Assembly (NCBI RefSeq): GCF_040819555.1
Contig: NZ_CP161920.1
Span: 137,501-201,500, forward strand
DNA from: Nitratireductor sp. GISD-1A_MAKvit
GTDB taxonomy: Bacteria; Pseudomonadota; Alphaproteobacteria; Rhizobiales; Rhizobiaceae
Reading direction: 5' to 3'
Length of the DNA stretch: 64,000 nt
Part shown: in pieces, positions 56,050 to 64,000 of the stretch
Layout: each line of letters opens with the position of its first letter
How positions within the stretch are numbered: position 1 is the first letter of the stretch
The notes under the pieces: generated by a model
The model's database searches: none
Seen by the model: only the letters and a program-made list of their open reading frames with translations
Told to the model about the DNA's origin: nothing
Position numbers and translations under genes: made by a program

Positions 56050-56959
56050 AACGCACTCTCGGGTCCAGCGCCGCATAGAGGAGATCGACGATCAGATTGA
56101 AGATCACCACGAAGACGGCGATGATGATGACGGTGCCCATAACCAGCGTGTAATCGCGGTTGAGCGCACCCTGAACGAAATAACGGCCAATGCCCGGCAG
56201 ACCGAAGATGGTTTCCACCACCACCGAGCCGGTCAGCAGAGCTGCCGCGGCAGGTCCCAGATAGGAGATCACCGGCAGGCAGGCTGCCCGGAGTGCATGC
56301 ACGATGACGATCATGCGCTGCGGCAGGCCATAGGCGCGCGCGGTGCGCACATGATCGGATCGCAACGCCTCGATCATTGAGCCGCGGATAAGGCGGGCAA
56401 TGATGGCCACCTGCGGCAGGGCAAGCGTGATGACGGGAAGCACCATGGATTCCGGACTGTTCCAGCCGCCGGCCGGCAGCAGGCTGAGCCAGACGCCGAA
56501 AATGAGCGACAGAAGCGGGGCGACCACGAAGTTCGGCACGGTGATGCCGAATGTGGCCACCGCGATGACCGAGTAATCGACCCATGAATTCTGCCGCAAC
56601 GCGGCAATGCTGCCAAGCACGCAGCCGATCAGCAGCGCAACAAGAAGCGCCATGCCACCAAGCTGAATGGACACGGGCAGACCGTTGCCGATCAGTTGCT
56701 GAACGGAGAAATCGCGATAAATGAAACTCGGACCGAGATCGCCGCGAAGGAGATTGCCGAGATAATAGAAATACTGTTCCCACAGAGGCTTATCGAGGTG
56801 GAAAACGCGATTGAGGTTTTCCAGGACCTTGGCTTCCAGCGTGCGCTCGCGGTCGAAGGGACCACCCGGCGCAACGCGCATCAGGAAGAAGGCGAATGTG
56901 ATGATCAGGAACAGGGTCGGGATAGCGCCCAGAAGACGGCGCACGGCATAACCGAGCAT
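56042..56959 (-). CDS. Oligopeptide ABC transporter permease OppB
   Basis: A 305-residue permease beginning MLGYAVRRLLGAIPTLFLIITFAFFLMRVAPGGPFD, characteristic of OppB, with EAA loop HVRTARAYGLPQRMIVIVHALR and the C-terminal LLYAALDPRVRYD. It is 72 bp downstream of the binding-protein gene. The ATG at 56959 is used; an upstream TTG adds three residues. Confidence 0.92.
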   Translation of the reverse strand: MLGYAVRRLLGAIPTLFLIITFAFFLMRVAPGGPFDRERTLEAKVLENLNRVFHLDKPLWEQYFYYLGNLLRGDLGPSFIYRDFSVQQLIGNGLPVSIQLGGMALLVALLIGCVLGSIAALRQNSWVDYSVIAVATFGITVPNFVVAPLLSLIFGVWLSLLPAGGWNSPESMVLPVITLALPQVAIIARLIRGSMIEALRSDHVRTARAYGLPQRMIVIVHALRAACLPVISYLGPAAAALLTGSVVVETIFGLPGIGRYFVQGALNRDYTLVMGTVIIIAVFVVIFNLIVDLLYAALDPRVRYD

Positions 56960-57031
56960 CGCTACCAACTCTCATGCTGGTTCGATACCGCCCGGCCTCT
57001 CTGAAGGTCCGGGCGGTACGGAACACTGTTG

Positions 57032-58618
57032 TTACTCGCTGATGCTCATGAAGCGCGTCCCATGAACATTCTGGATGTTGTCTTCCCAACCATTGAGTTT
57101 GGACGACACCAGCGAAAGGGACGAATAGAAGAGAAGCGGAATGTAGGGCATGTCTGCCAGGAACATCGCTTCTGCTTCACGCAGGATCTCGGCGCGCTTG
57201 ACCAGATCGGTCTCGGCAGCGGCCTTGTCCATCAGTGCGTCATATTCCGGGTTCTCATACTGGGCGTAGTTGAAACCGGTGTTGTCGCTCTCGACCAGGA
57301 ACAGGAAGTTCTGCGGGTCGGAGTAATCGCCGATCCAGCCGGCGCGCGCCACGTCGAAATCCTTCTGATCGCGCAGGTTCGCATAGTGTGCGGACAGGTC
57401 GCGAACATTGAATTTGACATCGACGCCGAGCGGCTTCCACATGTCGGCAATCGCGGTCGCCGTGTTCTTGTGGTTCTCGGAGTTGTTGTAGGCCAGCTCG
57501 ATGGTCAGCGGATTGTCTTCACCGTAACCGGCCTCCTTCATCAGCTCGATCGCCTTGTCCTCGCGGTCGAGCGGGGACATATCGGCCCAGTCGGCCTGCG
57601 CGCCGCCGCCTTCATAGTTGCCGATGCCGGGCGGAACCAGCGAATAGGCCGGAAGCATGGAGCCGGCCCAGATCTCATCGCCCAGGAATTCGCGGTCGAT
57701 GGCCATGGCCAGCGCCTGACGCACGTTTGAATCGGCCAGCGCCTCGCGCTTCATATTGAGCGCGTAGTAGTAAGTACCGAGATAGGGCGTGATGCGAACC
57801 TGATCGCCAAGACGCTCCTTGAGCGACTTGATCTGTTCGGTTGGCAGGTCGGAGCAGCTATGCACTTCACCAGCCTCGAAACGGCGCACGCAGGTGGCAC
57901 GGTCCTCGATCGGCAGATACTCGATCCGGTCGATCTGTACGCTGTCGGCGTCATGGAAGTTCTCGTTCTTCTCCATGACGATCTTGTCGCCCGGCTGGAA
58001 GGATACGAGCGTGTAGGCGCCGTTGGTGACGATGTTTTCAGGCGCGACGAAATCGGTGCCATGCGCTTCCACCGCCTTGGGGTTCACCGGCAGGCCGGTC
58101 TGGTGGGTCAGGAGCTCAAGGAAGTAGGGGGTCGGCTGTTCGAGCGTGATTTCGAGCGTGCGCTCATCCACCGCCTTGACGCCAAGCTGATCGGCTTCCG
58201 CCTCACCCTTGTTGATCGCTTCTGCATTCTTGATCGGGTAGAGAATGTTGGCGTATTTCGCCCCCGTATCCGGCATCATGATGCGACGCAGAGAGAAAAC
58301 AAAATCCTCGGCCACGACCGGGTCGCCATTCGACCATTTGGCATCTTCACGCAGATTGAAGGTGTAGACGGTGCCATCGTCGGAGATGGTCCATTCTTCC
58401 GCCACGCCGGGGATGATCTTGGCGCTTGCATCATAGACGACGAGACCTTCATAGAGATCGCGCAGAAGATGCGCCTCAACGACAGTGGACGTCTTGTGCT
58501 GATCGAGCGTCTCCGGATCGCCATCATTGGCGCGCACATAGGTGACAGCCGACGCTGCCATGGCCGAAGAGAGAAGAATCGTGCCCGCGAGCAGCGGCCG
58601 TATCAGGGATTTCAACAT
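57032..58618 (-). CDS. Oligopeptide ABC transporter substrate-binding protein (OppA)
   Basis: A 528-residue periplasmic peptide-binding protein. Signal peptide ~1-26 (MLKSLIRPLLAGTILLSSAM then AASA). The mature part begins VTYVRANDGDPETLDQHKTS; the OppA-type YEGLVVYDASAKIIPGVAEEW, LGVKAVDERTLEITLEQPTPYF and a Cys pair (in DRATCVRRF and HSCSD) are present. The ATG at 58618 is chosen for its signal peptide; upstream ATGs lack a better ribosome site. It heads the oppABC(DF) operon on the minus strand. Relatives bind oligopeptides, and MppA-type ones bind murein tripeptide. Confidence 0.92.
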   Translation of the reverse strand: MLKSLIRPLLAGTILLSSAMAASAVTYVRANDGDPETLDQHKTSTVVEAHLLRDLYEGLVVYDASAKIIPGVAEEWTISDDGTVYTFNLREDAKWSNGDPVVAEDFVFSLRRIMMPDTGAKYANILYPIKNAEAINKGEAEADQLGVKAVDERTLEITLEQPTPYFLELLTHQTGLPVNPKAVEAHGTDFVAPENIVTNGAYTLVSFQPGDKIVMEKNENFHDADSVQIDRIEYLPIEDRATCVRRFEAGEVHSCSDLPTEQIKSLKERLGDQVRITPYLGTYYYALNMKREALADSNVRQALAMAIDREFLGDEIWAGSMLPAYSLVPPGIGNYEGGGAQADWADMSPLDREDKAIELMKEAGYGEDNPLTIELAYNNSENHKNTATAIADMWKPLGVDVKFNVRDLSAHYANLRDQKDFDVARAGWIGDYSDPQNFLFLVESDNTGFNYAQYENPEYDALMDKAAAETDLVKRAEILREAEAMFLADMPYIPLLFYSSLSLVSSKLNGWEDNIQNVHGTRFMSISE

Positions 58619-58931
58619 TTCCCGCACTCCCATTTTTTGCTTGCCTGTCATCCATTCGATGGATGAGAGAAGCGGCATTTGGCAATGAAATGCCGTATAC
58701 GTCAAACGCTTTCGGGACACTTTTCCCAAGGTTGCAAGAATTGCGCAACAATCCCCGTCAGGATGCACTGTCCTTAGAAACATAATTGCTTTCCGACCAA
58801 TGGGTTGAGCCCGGCGGCCGGGGTCGGTTGAAAAGCGAGGGAATGTATTCATTGCCTGCACCGCGCATGACGACTGCCATGCGCGATGCCTTAATTGAAG
58901 GCCGACGGGATCAGGCCTTCAGCGACTGTAG
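58619..58931. other. Gene-free stretch upstream of oppA
   Basis: A 313-bp gap between the oppA start and the stop of the DUF411 gene, both on the minus strand. It must contain the oppA promoter. I see no convincing gene, hairpin or repeat in it. Confidence 0.5.
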
Positions 58932-59414
58932 TCAGTCAACGCCGGCTTCGAAAAACACCGACGGTTTTTCTTGCGCCGCGTTGCCGATTGAATAGACGGT
59001 GTAGCGTGCTGCCGGGTCGTCCCCCATCCCGAGGGATCCGACAGGCATTCCCGGAACGGCGATCCCCCTGATGTCGGGCCGCTCGGTAAGAAGCTTTTCT
59101 AGCGCCTCAAGCGGCACATGCCCCTCCAGCACATATTTCCGGTCGCCGTCGATGACTGCGGTGTGACAGGATTCCATTTCTGCCGAGACGCCTGCCTGTT
59201 TCTTGATGGTGGAAAGGTCTTCCAGATCCACCGTCTTGATGTGGAATCCGGCCCGCTCCATGGCGTCTGCCCAGAGCTCGCAGCAGCCGCAATAAGGCGT
59301 CTTGAAAACCGTCATGGACCTGTCGTCGCCTGCCGCCGCATGTGCTGTTGCAAGCGTCGCAAGGAGTGCAATGGCTGCGCCGGCGGCCCGGCTGAATTTG
59401 TGTTTGAATGTCAT
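58932..59414 (-). CDS. DUF411 metal-binding protein
   Basis: A 160-residue secreted protein. Signal peptide ~1-27 (AHA), then a thioredoxin-like domain with TPYCGCCELWADAMERAGF, ESCHTAVIDG and YVLEGHVPLEALEKLL, the DUF411 hallmarks. The three clustered cysteines plus the later Cys-His suggest periplasmic copper binding, as for DUF411 proteins of copper-resistance clusters. The Cys-rich protein just upstream supports this. Confidence 0.9.
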   Translation of the reverse strand: MTFKHKFSRAAGAAIALLATLATAHAAAGDDRSMTVFKTPYCGCCELWADAMERAGFHIKTVDLEDLSTIKKQAGVSAEMESCHTAVIDGDRKYVLEGHVPLEALEKLLTERPDIRGIAVPGMPVGSLGMGDDPAARYTVYSIGNAAQEKPSVFFEAGVD

Positions 59415-59468
59415 GTTTCACCCTGTGTGATTTGTGATCAGTGTCTGGAAAGGTTGGAGAAACCTGCC

Positions 59469-59802
59469 TCAAAGTCTGATCGGTGGGCGAAACAGGCCAG
59501 CCATGACCGGATCGTGGGGTGAACTGCGTGGGCCCGGCGCATACGGCGAGACCGACGACGGGAAACAGGCGATGTGGATCGAGGGCAGGTAGTGGCAGTC
59601 TGTCACACAGCTCGACGCCCTGTCCGGGAGGCCGTCATCATGGGTGACACAGCACTGCATGACCTTGTGTTGCCCCATCGCATCCACAGCCGCCGGCGGG
59701 GCCGGCCACGGCCGCGCCCTGCAACGCCCTGCCTTCCACTGCCGGGAGCGCCCCGGCAATGAACAGGATGATGACCAAGATGAGCCTTTGCGCCATTCGC
59801 AT
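59469..59802 (-). CDS. Small Cys-rich secreted protein, frameshifted as given
   Basis: From ATG 59802 (AAGGA 6 nt upstream) a signal peptide MRMAQRLILVIILFIAGALP is read, but the frame stops early at CHP. After removal of one base from GGGGCC at 59698-59703 it continues into a frame with QCCVTHD, SSCVTDCHYLPSIHIAC and a C-terminal FRPPIRL, ending at 59469: 110 residues. Small exported proteins with CC...CxxxC and a terminal RPP(I/R) are common beside copper-resistance genes. I know no function for them; metal sensing or binding is a guess. It lies 54 bp upstream of the DUF411 gene. Confidence 0.65.
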
Positions 59803-59852
59803 GGATATTCCTTAGACCGCTTCGGGCAGAATATCCATCGAGACCGCCCGCC

Positions 59853-61166
59853 TCAGAAGCCGACTATCCTGTCGGGCAGCCATGTTGCCAGCGCGGGAAA
59901 CGTCACGACCAGCAGAAGTGTAAGGACCTGCAGCAGGATGAAGGGCAACACGCCGCGGCACATCTGGCCATAGGTCATGTTCGGCGGGGCGATCGATTTC
60001 AGATAGAAGATTGACGAGGCCATGGGCGGCGTCAGATAGCCTGTCTGAATAACAATGAGCACCAGCGTTGCAAACCACACCGGATCAATGCCAGCGGCAC
60101 GGATGAAGGGGGTGAACAGCGGCACGCAGATGAGCACGTTTGCCGTCCAGTCGAGCACGAAGCCCAGTACGAACACGACCGCAAGAAAAAACACGATCAT
60201 GCCCGTGGGACCAAGCCCCGCACCGTCGATCACCTCACGGATAAGCCGCGCCCCACCATTGGCAGCAAAGGCTCCCATGAACATGGTGCCGGCTGCAACG
60301 ATGAGCAGGATCATTGCGGAAATCCGCACCGTGATCGACAACGTTTCCCGCAGCATCGCCATCGAGAAACGCTGGTTGACAATGCAGAGCACAAGCGCGC
60401 CGGCAGCACCCACGGCGGCTGCCTCCGTCGGTGAAGCGATGCCGGCCAGGATCGACCCGAGGACGGCAACGATCAGAAGCACGACCGGCAGAAGAACGGT
60501 GGCCGTGAGGCGCAATTTCTCGGCCAGTTCCACCGGCTCCTCGGCCGGATCGTTGTCATCGGGTTTTGCCGGGTAGAGCAGGCCGTGGATGAAGATGTAG
60601 GCCAGAAACAGCACAACCATCAGCAGGCCAGGCAGCATCATGCCGGCGAGCAGCTTGCCCACCGACATCTGGGCAAGCGAGGCATACATCACGGCAATGA
60701 CGGAGGGCGGGATCATCGTGCCCAGCGATCCACCGGCGCAGATCGTGCCGGCAATCAGCGTGTTGCCGTAGCGCGCCTTCTGCATTGCCGGGATGGCCAT
60801 CATGCCGATCATCACTTCCACCGCGCCGACCACACCCGCGGCGGCGGCGAAGATCGCGCCCATGGCGATGGTCGCCAGCGCAAGCCCGCCGGGCAGGCGC
60901 GAAAGCCACAGGTTCATCACCCGGAAAAGCCGCTCGGCAATGCCGGAGCGTTCGAGCAGCGCGCCCATCAGGATGAACATCGGAATCGCCGAGAGAATGA
61001 AGTTCGTCGATGCCGAATAGAAGGAGCCGTAGAGCTGGTTGAACGCGACGGAGCCAAAGGCTGCGAGCCCTGCACCAACCGCGACGATGGTGAGTGAAAA
61101 CGCGATCGGCAATCCCAGAAGGATCAGCGCGAACAGCGCCGGAAACATCAATCCTGCAATGAGCAT
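59853..61166 (-). CDS. TRAP transporter large permease (DctM)
   Basis: A 437-residue large TRAP membrane subunit with about 12 hydrophobic segments. Landmarks: IPMFILMGALLERSGIAERLF, AGVVGAVEVMIGMMAIPAM, GGSLGTMIPPSVIAVMYASLAQ and SPTEAAAVGAAGALV. The ATG at 61166 is chosen because residues before it are not family-like; it lies 2 bp before the dctQ stop. It is the third TRAP system of the window, of the FcbT/TakP-like subgroup by its receptor. Confidence 0.92.
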   Translation of the reverse strand: MLIAGLMFPALFALILLGLPIAFSLTIVAVGAGLAAFGSVAFNQLYGSFYSASTNFILSAIPMFILMGALLERSGIAERLFRVMNLWLSRLPGGLALATIAMGAIFAAAAGVVGAVEVMIGMMAIPAMQKARYGNTLIAGTICAGGSLGTMIPPSVIAVMYASLAQMSVGKLLAGMMLPGLLMVVLFLAYIFIHGLLYPAKPDDNDPAEEPVELAEKLRLTATVLLPVVLLIVAVLGSILAGIASPTEAAAVGAAGALVLCIVNQRFSMAMLRETLSITVRISAMILLIVAAGTMFMGAFAANGGARLIREVIDGAGLGPTGMIVFFLAVVFVLGFVLDWTANVLICVPLFTPFIRAAGIDPVWFATLVLIVIQTGYLTPPMASSIFYLKSIAPPNMTYGQMCRGVLPFILLQVLTLLLVVTFPALATWLPDRIVGF

Positions 61167-61167
61167 G

Positions 61168-61689
61168 TCAGGTCTCGATCCTGAAGGTGTCGTCGTCGCG
61201 CGGTTCGGTGAGAGCGCGCAGCCCTTCGGCAAGCAGCTGGAGAGCCAGCGCCGAAAGGCCAATTGCCAGCGCACTGTAGAAGGGCCACATCAGGGGCGCC
61301 CATGGGCTGACATGCTCCACCTCCCCGGTCATCCAGGCACGCCAGGCGCGTTGGCCGGCAATGGATGCAAGCCACACGAAGACCGGAAAGAGGACGACGA
61401 GAAAGGCCAGACCGTCGATCGCACCGCGCACCCGTTTGGGCATCCGAGACGAGAGGAAGTCGATCCGTACGTGAGCGTCTTCGCGCAGGGCCTGCGCCGC
61501 GCCTAGAACGAAGAGCACACCGGTGCTCATATAAGCGATGTCGAAGGCCCAGAGTGTCGGCGCGCCGAAGATGTAGCGCGCCACCACTTCATAGAGCATG
61601 GAGGCGATCAGGATCAGCACCATCGCCTGCGCGACGATGTTCAGACCTGCTGAAATTCGATCCGCGACCGCGAGGAGAGCATGTTTCAA
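61168..61689 (-). CDS. TRAP transporter small permease (DctQ)
   Basis: A 173-residue small TRAP subunit with four membrane segments, including VARYIFGAPTLWAFDIAYMSTGVLFVLGAAQALREDAHVRIDFL, the signature region of this subgroup. It is 17 bp downstream of the receptor gene. Confidence 0.9.
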   Translation of the reverse strand: MKHALLAVADRISAGLNIVAQAMVLILIASMLYEVVARYIFGAPTLWAFDIAYMSTGVLFVLGAAQALREDAHVRIDFLSSRMPKRVRGAIDGLAFLVVLFPVFVWLASIAGQRAWRAWMTGEVEHVSPWAPLMWPFYSALAIGLSALALQLLAEGLRALTEPRDDDTFRIET

Positions 61690-61706
61690 GATCGCCTCCC
61701 GCCGGC

Positions 61707-62768
61707 TTACTTTTCGTTGCGGATGAGATAACCGCTCTGCTCGACCCAGCGATCCTCATAGGCAAGATAGCCCTCAAGGATTTCGGCCATGCGGGGCTTG
61801 CCCTCGGCCTTCTGGGCCTCGGCCGTTTTCTTGATCCAGTCGCGGCCCGCATCGGACAGCTCTTTCTGGAAGGCAGCATCGAGCTCGATCACCTCGGCCT
61901 TGCTGGCGCGCAGCGTCTCCATCGCCTTCATGTCCTGATCGTAGAAGTGGATCAGCGACTGAAGCGTGGTCAGCTCGGCGGCTGCCTCGATCTTCGCCCT
62001 GAGTGCCTCGTCTAGTGCCTCCCAGGTTTCCTGCTTGACCACGACTTCCCACAGGAAGGTGGGCTGATGAACGCCCGGCACGACGATATAGGGGGCCGCC
62101 TCGTGGAAGCCTTCCGGCAGATTGCCTGAGGGCGGGCCCCATTCAATCGCATCGACGCCCTTGCGCTCCAGCAGTGTGTAGATTTCGCCCGGGGGCACAA
62201 CGGTCGGCACCGCTTCGAAATAGTCGCGCATTACCTCGGCCCAGGGGCCGGATGTGCGGTATTTCAGCCCCTTGAGGTCGGCTGCGCTTTTAATCGGCTT
62301 GTTGGCGTGCGCCATGATCTCGGATGAGCCGATGCCCACAACGAGCGACTTCAGGCCTTCTTCGGCACGGATCTCGGCGAGCTTTTCCTTGCCACCCTCT
62401 TCAAAGATCCACGTGGAATAGGCCTCGGGCCCCATACCGCCCGGGAATCCGGCAAAGATCGCGTTCACCGGATCCTGATTGACCAGGTAGCTCGGGGTCG
62501 AATGACCGGCCTCGACAATGCCGTCCTTGACGCCGTCATAGACCTGCAGCGCCGGTACAAGGATACCCGCGCCAAAGGGCTGGATCTCGACAGCACCATC
62601 GGTCAGGAGATCCACATTGTCAGCAAAGCGCTCAAGGAAATTGACGTAAAACGGAGACCCCTCCGGCACGGATGTCGGAACACGCCAGGTCACTTCCTGC
62701 GCCTGCGCACCAAACGCTGCAAACGCCACGGCCCCGACCAGGGCCAATCGTTTCAGGCTGAGAAACAT
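61707..62768 (-). CDS. TRAP receptor, TakP/FcbT-like
   Basis: A 353-residue receptor. Signal peptide ~1-24 (AQAQ), then EVTWRVPTSVPEGSPFYVNFLERF. The segments LKGLKYRTSGPWAEVMRDYF, AIEWGPPSGNLPEGFHEAA and VVPGVHQPTFLWEVVV mark the DctP group that includes the alpha-keto-acid receptor TakP. The ATG at 62768 has GGAGGAG upstream. A 2-oxo or hydroxy acid is the likely ligand. The promoter lies in the A+T-rich 220 bp before it. Confidence 0.88.
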   Translation of the reverse strand: MFLSLKRLALVGAVAFAAFGAQAQEVTWRVPTSVPEGSPFYVNFLERFADNVDLLTDGAVEIQPFGAGILVPALQVYDGVKDGIVEAGHSTPSYLVNQDPVNAIFAGFPGGMGPEAYSTWIFEEGGKEKLAEIRAEEGLKSLVVGIGSSEIMAHANKPIKSAADLKGLKYRTSGPWAEVMRDYFEAVPTVVPPGEIYTLLERKGVDAIEWGPPSGNLPEGFHEAAPYIVVPGVHQPTFLWEVVVKQETWEALDEALRAKIEAAAELTTLQSLIHFYDQDMKAMETLRASKAEVIELDAAFQKELSDAGRDWIKKTAEAQKAEGKPRMAEILEGYLAYEDRWVEQSGYLIRNEK

Positions 62769-62989
62769 CTCAACTCCTCCAATTATATTTTTAATTACCC
62801 GGTGAACCCGTCCGGGATGCACTCAAAATTTATACATCGCTCATTCTTCATGTCGACAAAAAAAATAATTAAATCTTTTAAGCGGCTTTGCGCCTTTTTC
62901 GCGGTCGGACCGCCCGCCCAAAAGGAAAGGCGCGGCGCGCCTCACCGCGTGCCACGCCTGACCACTGTTTCAGAGTCGGTGCCGTAGGA

Positions 62990-64000
62990 TCAGTCTCGCG
63001 CATCCTCCGGCAGAAGCGCCGCTGGCATGTTCTGGTAGCAGACCGGACGCAGGAAACGCCTGATCGACAGCGTCCCGACGCTGGTGGCGCCAAAATTCGT
63101 GCTTGCCGGATAAGGCCCTCCGTGAACCATGGAATCGACCACCTCGACCCCCGTCGGGAAGCCGTTCACGAGCAGCCTGCCCGCCTTGCGCTCCAGAACG
63201 GGCCGCAGGGCCTGGGCCACGGCAATGTCGGCATCGTCCATCTGAAGCGTCACGGTAAGCTGCCCTTCAAGCGCGCGGGCGATGGCCTCAATCTCTTTCG
63301 CGGAAGCGGCACGGACCAACAGCCCGAGCGGTCCGAAGACCTCATGATGCAATTGCGGATTTTCCAGGAAGTTCGCCGCTGAGGTCTCGAAAAGCGCGGG
63401 GGAAGCCTGGCGCCCCTCCGCCTCGGCCACCATGACGGGGCGCACTGCATCGCTTTGCGCGATCATTTCGCGTCCGGCATTGAAAGACCTTGCGATGCCA
63501 TCGGTCAGCATGACCTGTGCATCTACCTGCTTCAGCGCTTCAGCAGCCGCCTGAACAAATCGATCGGTCGCCTCGCCATCAATCGCTACCGCGATGCCGG
63601 GATTGGTGCAGAACTGCCCCGCTCCCATGGTGAGCGAGGCAGCCCAGCCGCGCCCGATTTCCTCGCCTCGCGCTTCGAGTGCCCTGGGAAGAACCAACAT
63701 TGGATTGACGGATCCCAGCTCGCCGAAAAACGGGATCGGCTCTGGCCGTGCAGCACAGAGATCGAACAGAGCGCGGCCACCTGCAAGGCTACCGGTAAAG
63801 CCGACCGCCTTGATCAGCGGGTGCTGAACGAGTGCCTGTCCCACGCTGCGGTCACCGCCCTGAACAAGCGAGAACACGCCGACCGGCATGTCGCATTTCT
63901 CGATGGCCGCCCTGATCGCCTCCGCGACGATCTCACCGGTTCCCGGATGCGCTTCGTGGCCCTTGACCACCACCGGGCAGCCAGCCGCCAGAGCGGCAGC
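62990..64000 (-). CDS. Aldehyde dehydrogenase, 2,5-dioxovalerate dehydrogenase type (5' end outside window)
   Basis: The C-terminal ~336 residues of an NAD(P)-dependent aldehyde dehydrogenase; the frame is open to the window edge. The glutamate region PFFELGSVNPMLVLP, the nucleophile cysteine in MGAGQFCTNPG and the ending CYQNMPAALLPEDARD resemble alpha-ketoglutarate semialdehyde (2,5-dioxovalerate) dehydrogenases, which end the oxidative pentose, hydroxyproline and glucarate routes. It lies directly upstream of the TRAP operon on the same strand, so both may serve one sugar-acid pathway. Confidence 0.85.
   Translation of the reverse strand, partial: AAALAAGCPVVVKGHEAHPGTGEIVAEAIRAAIEKCDMPVGVFSLVQGGDRSVGQALVQHPLIKAVGFTGSLAGGRALFDLCAARPEPIPFFGELGSVNPMLVLPRALEARGEEIGRGWAASLTMGAGQFCTNPGIAVAIDGEATDRFVQAAAEALKQVDAQVMLTDGIARSFNAGREMIAQSDAVRPVMVAEAEGRQASPALFETSAANFLENPQLHHEVFGPLGLLVRAASAKEIEAIARALEGQLTVTLQMDDADIAVAQALRPVLERKAGRLLVNGFPTGVEVVDSMVHGGPYPASTNFGATSVGTLSIRRFLRPVCYQNMPAALLPEDARD

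Overview
The window is high-GC chromosomal DNA from an alphaproteobacterium, most likely of the order Hyphomicrobiales (Rhizobiales) and in the Phyllobacteriaceae/Nitratireductor/Mesorhizobium range. The basis is family resemblance: an FdsGBACD-type formate dehydrogenase, a rhizobial-looking peptidoglycan-salvage set, many TRAP and peptide ABC transporters, and short palindromic intergenic repeats of the rhizobial type. The taxon is an inference. I saw no rRNA, tRNA, phage, IS element or CRISPR.

Layout. 1-4548: a sialic-acid-type locus, with gntR-dctPQM on the minus strand, divergent from a nanA-like lyase across a perfect 15-bp palindrome. 5067-13554 (minus): murQ, a peptide-type ABC importer, a beta-lactamase-fold hydrolase and anmK, which together look like a muropeptide/anhydro-MurNAc salvage operon. 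13763-20950: pgi, a MocR regulator, chrA, coxG, a PaaG-like isomerase and mrp. 21080-28373: a LysR regulator and the NAD-dependent formate dehydrogenase genes fdsG, fdsB, fdsA, fdhD and fdsD. 28427-30811: a lipoprotein-type subtilase autotransporter. 30908-35332: pyrC and an FMO/cupin/AraC module. 35337-38512: a MurR/RpiR regulator divergent from a murA homologue and a BadF-type sugar kinase. 38788-41426: fadD with a histone-H1-like N-terminal tail, and a DUF924 gene. 41655-46939: a second Dpp importer. 46989-47895: five tandem ~185-bp palindromic repeats. 47921-58618: a LysR gene, a small gene, a TeaABC/TeaD-type compatible-solute TRAP operon and an Opp importer. 58932-59802: a DUF411 protein and a small Cys-rich secreted protein, probably copper-related. 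59853-64000: a third TRAP system and the 3' part of an aldehyde dehydrogenase gene.

Two things stand out. First, seven genes (pgi, fdsA, a cupin, a dppB, a teaA-like gene, an oppDF fusion and the small Cys-rich gene) are broken by a +1 frameshift. In every case it is repaired by removing one base from the four-base C (or G) run of a GGCCCC/GGGGCC hexamer, giving proteins of normal family length. This points to one systematic cause, most likely sequencing or assembly error, rather than seven independent pseudogenes. Second, the 15-bp palindrome GGAATAnnnTATTCC occurs (once with one outer mismatch) upstream of murQ and between rpiR and murA. It joins two cell-wall salvage loci more than 20 kb apart into one probable MurR regulon that contains its own MurA.

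As a whole the window encodes scavenging and catabolism: uptake of sialic acid, muropeptides, peptides, ectoine-like solutes and organic acids, recycling of amino sugars into cell-wall precursors, and formate oxidation to NADH.
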